Positions 62,228-64,000 of a stretch of DNA of 64,000 nucleotides are shown in pieces. The position numbers were made by a program, and so were the translations under genes. Numbering within the stretch: the first letter of the stretch is position 1; the number at the start of each line of letters is the position of its first letter. The stretch is from Phycisphaerae bacterium (GTDB lineage: Bacteria > Planctomycetota > Phycisphaerae > UBA1845), in the NCBI GenBank assembly GCA_029260215.1, contig JAJDDQ010000039.1:295648-359647 (forward strand). Reading direction: 5' to 3'. The notes under the pieces were generated by a model. It was given only the letters and a program-made list of their open reading frames with translations. It had not been told where the DNA came from and did no database searches.

Positions 62228-62596
62228 CTAGACCGCAACGCCGCAGGCCTTTTTGACCTGAGCCTTCAGGATGTCCGGGGCGACCGGCTTGAGGACGTAT
62301 CCATTTGCGCCTGCTTTCACGCCCTCGACCATACGCCCATTCTCTGCCTCCGTTGTACGCATTACGACCTCGATCGACCGGTTGGCCGGGGTTTGCGAAA
62401 CTGTCTGAGACATTCCAAGCCGTTCATCGTGGGCACGTTCCAATCCAGAACAATCAGATCGATTGGGTGCTAGGCCTCAATGATGGATAAGGCTACCGCA
62501 CCGTCAGGTGCCTCGATCACCATGTGCCCATACCTACTCGAGTATTCTTTTCACGATGAGCCGAGCCATCATCGTATCGTCCGAGAGTGTCTTCAT
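62228..62596 (-). pseudogene. Broken CheY-type response regulator
   Basis: A single-domain CheY gene with several lesions. From ATG 62596 (AGGAGCGA before it) it reads MKTLSDDTMMARLIVKRILE, then an in-frame TAG; the normal continuation (RYGHMVIEAPDGAVALSII) is one base out of phase. In that frame a second TAG follows SIIEA near 62472, then HPIDLIVLDWNVPTMNGLEC, another shift near FRKP, and finally ENGRMVEGVKAGANGYVLKP to 62228. At least two frameshifts and one stop, so it is inactive. It lies directly upstream of cheX. Confidence 0.88.
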
Positions 62597-62934
62597 GATT
62601 ATCGCTCCTTAGGCGCCGGGATCATCGCGACCCTATGCGGGGGCGGTGTTCCTACTCCGGTATCGGACAGGCGCTCGATGGGCTAAAGCGACTGGTCCGC
62701 GGCTGAGCAAGAATCTTGTTGGTGTTTGGAGTCGCCCGTTTGGACCGGCGATAATCAACTTGCGTTCGCGGGTTCTCTTCACCCGCGTACCGGGAGTCCG
62801 CCAGCCCTGCGCCGTCGCAAACCGTCCATGACTCTAGGGAGTGGGCGCAGAGGTATTATCGACCAAAGCACTGTCGGGCGCTGCGCAGCACACTCAAGCG
62901 GCAGAAAGCGCAAGCCGTCGTCGCCTGGCGAGAT
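62597..62934. other. Region between cheY remnant and TPR gene
   Basis: 338 bases between divergent genes. From about 62821 the plus frame is open toward the TPR gene (RALRSTLKRQKAQAVVAWRD), so the TPR protein may have been longer at its N-terminus. An inverted repeat CGCGGGT/ACCCGCG lies near 62768-62786. No other gene is supported. Confidence 0.5.
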
Positions 62935-63603
62935 ATGGTCAAGCGTCGTGACGACGCGGAGAACGGTGCCCGCGACCCGACACAGATGTTCTATTACGTG
63001 CGTGCACTGCTGACGACACCGTTTGATGATCTACGCGACGCGGATCTCGCTGTCTCAATCGCCGAAGAAGCAAGCGCAATCGTGGCGGACTCCTATCGTC
63101 CGAACGACGATTGGCTGGCAATGGCCTATCACGACGCAGGCGACATGGCAGCGGCCGTTGCGACTCTCGAACCCGTGGTGGCGGCTGCCCCCGTAAGCAG
63201 TTCGACGGATCACGACAATTTCGAAAAAACGCTCGTCGAGTATTACCAGGAAATGGGGGATACGGACGCGGCGGAGCATACACTGCGCGACACGCTTGAT
63301 GAGCGACGCGCGGAATTCGCGGAGGGCACCCCGAGCATCGCCGAATCACTCATCCGTCTGGGTGAGTTCCTCACGAATCAAAACCGATTGGAAGAGGCGG
63401 TTCCCATTCTGACTGAAGCACTGGAGATTCGCCGCGAGCAAACATCAACCAACCCTTGGCTGGAAGGAGCAGCCTGTTCGTCGTTTGGCAACGCGTTGTT
63501 GAAGATGAACCGCCCGCATGAGGCGGAACCGCTGCTGCTCGAAGGATTCTCTTCGCTGAATGAGGGTGACTATTCCCCGTCGCAATGCGAGACCGCGCAC
63601 TAG
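62935..63603 (+). pseudogene. TPR protein, frameshifted and interrupted by a small element
   Basis: The C-terminal part of a tetratricopeptide-repeat protein (helical pairs such as DADLAVSIAEEASAIVAD, VEYYQEMGDTDAAEHTLRD, PSIAESLIRLGEFLTNQNRL, EEAVPILTEALEIRREQ, and EGAACSSFGNALLKMNRPHE). The annotated frame ends at 63603, but the family-like continuation is in the next frame: FPVAMRDRALVELMSLYTVL, NSPSKVPEY, so one frameshift lies at about 63570-63585. That frame then enters the element at 63661-63795. It resembles the C-terminal TPR part of planctomycete kinases. Confidence 0.8.
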
Positions 63604-63660
63604 TGGAGTTGATGTCCTTGTACACGGTATTGAATTCGCCATCGAAAGTGCCTGAGTATT

Positions 63661-63795
63661 GGGTGCATCCCATTCTGGGTGGCACGGTCTGGCGCAGCCA
63701 GGCCGTGGAGCTCTGCAACGCCCACGGTCTACCGACTACGCCGGTAGACCGTGCCACCCCGCACTGCGAATTGCCACCCGTCTTGGGATGCACCC
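63661..63795. mobile_element. MITE-like element, 12-bp inverted ends, 9-bp target duplication
   Basis: The ends are perfect inverted repeats GGGTGCATCCCA (63661-63672) and TGGGATGCACCC (63784-63795). The flanking CTGAGTATT (63652-63660 and 63796-63804) is a 9-bp direct repeat, the expected target duplication. Inside is another inverted repeat, GGTGGCACGGTCT/AGACCGTGCCACC, and a GGTCTACCG/CGGTAGACC hairpin. It has no room for a gene and would need a transposase in trans. It is inserted in a TPR gene; without it VPEY continues as SALRDLRAIG. Confidence 0.88.
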
Positions 63796-63884
63796 CTGAG
63801 TATTCCGCGCTGCGCGATTTACGCGCCATTGGCAATCCAAGGCGCAAACCTAACTCGCCCCGGGTCTGGCTAGTTTTTTTGGCA

Positions 63885-64000
63885 CTACGCCGCTTGTCGT
63901 TTCCGGGTGGTCCAATACTGATCCCATTGGCCGCTTTCCTGGAGGGCGACGAGGTTCATCATGCCGGCGGCGTTGGCGTGATCCCACTTCATGCCCGTAC
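63885..64000 (-). CDS. Probable transposase, C-terminal end only
   Basis: The reading frame is open from the window edge to a TAG at 63885-63887 (38 codons). It ends WDHANAAGMMNLVALQESGQ then WDQYWTTRKRQAA, a pattern I associate with the C-termini of planctomycete transposases of the ISKra4-like type, in which WDxxNAxxMMxL and WDxYW occur. The N-terminus lies beyond the window. The family is uncertain. Confidence 0.45.
   Translation of the reverse strand, partial: TGMKWDHANAAGMMNLVALQESGQWDQYWTTRKRQAA

Noticed and set aside
1..64000. tRNA, rRNA or CRISPR arrays
   Set aside because: I saw no T-loop-like gene ends, rRNA stretches or regularly spaced direct repeats by eye; a covariance-model search would be needed to exclude small RNAs.

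Overview
The window looks like a Planctomycetota chromosome segment, probably class Phycisphaerae, possibly from a metagenome. That is inference from protein content: a type II pseudopilin-like protein, several secreted proteins with PEP-CTERM or IPTL-CTERM sorting tails, dockerin-like Ca-binding repeats, families resembling DUF5658, DUF6901 and DUF6941, PQQ-like beta-propellers and a multihaem cytochrome. I saw no rRNA, tRNA, CRISPR array or phage. Many starts lack a strong Shine-Dalgarno sequence, so starts are approximate unless a ribosome-binding site is mentioned.

Layout. 1-7 kb: an incomplete secreted protein, a sigma-54 activator without sensor domain, and a minus-strand phosphate block (DUF47 protein, Pit permease, PhnD-like lipoprotein, HEAT-like secreted protein). 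7.3-13.8 kb: a plus-strand outer-membrane uptake cluster (His-rich protein, pseudopilin, two paralogous exported proteins, TonB-dependent receptor, TonB). 14-23.4 kb: exported dockerin, PQQ-dehydrogenase and beta-helix proteins, an exported Cys protein made of three internal repeats, an ECF sigma/membrane-anchored thioredoxin-like pair, and a Dus enzyme. 23.4-34.8 kb: central metabolism and RNA modification (sucC, a pseudouridine-synthase/methyltransferase fusion, a class V aminotransferase, a 2-oxoacid:ferredoxin oxidoreductase between two CBS-domain proteins). 34.9-39.5 kb: peptidase M24, NYN nuclease, small families. 39.9-46.1 kb: a complete RND tripartite efflux operon. 46.7-48.1 kb: an octahaem HAO-like cytochrome. 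48.1-51.2 kb: a decayed region (IS3 remnant, broken nucleotidyltransferase/methyltransferase genes). 51.3-57.4 kb: lipoprotein, arsR-ACR3-arsC operon with operator palindrome, CBS protein, HMG-CoA lyase-like enzyme. 57.6-64 kb: choice-of-anchor protein, purN, a PilZ-REC-Hpt regulator beside cheX and a broken cheY, a TPR gene broken by a frameshift and carrying a small mobile element, and the end of a probable transposase.

The strongest unusual signals are structural. Several families of small hairpin repeats sit mostly just after stop codons. One (three copies) always has the same orientation relative to the gene that ends beside it. A second hairpin family shows compensatory changes and one copy lies inside the tonB coding sequence. 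At 63661-63795 there is a 135-bp element with 12-bp perfect terminal inverted repeats and a 9-bp target duplication; it is inserted in frame in a TPR gene and contains no stop in that frame. Several proteins keep their fold but lack a key catalytic residue: the RluA-like domain has Glu for Asp, the Hpt domain Arg for His, and the HMG-CoA lyase-like protein Thr for Cys. I did not find a clearly new multi-gene defence or biosynthetic system.
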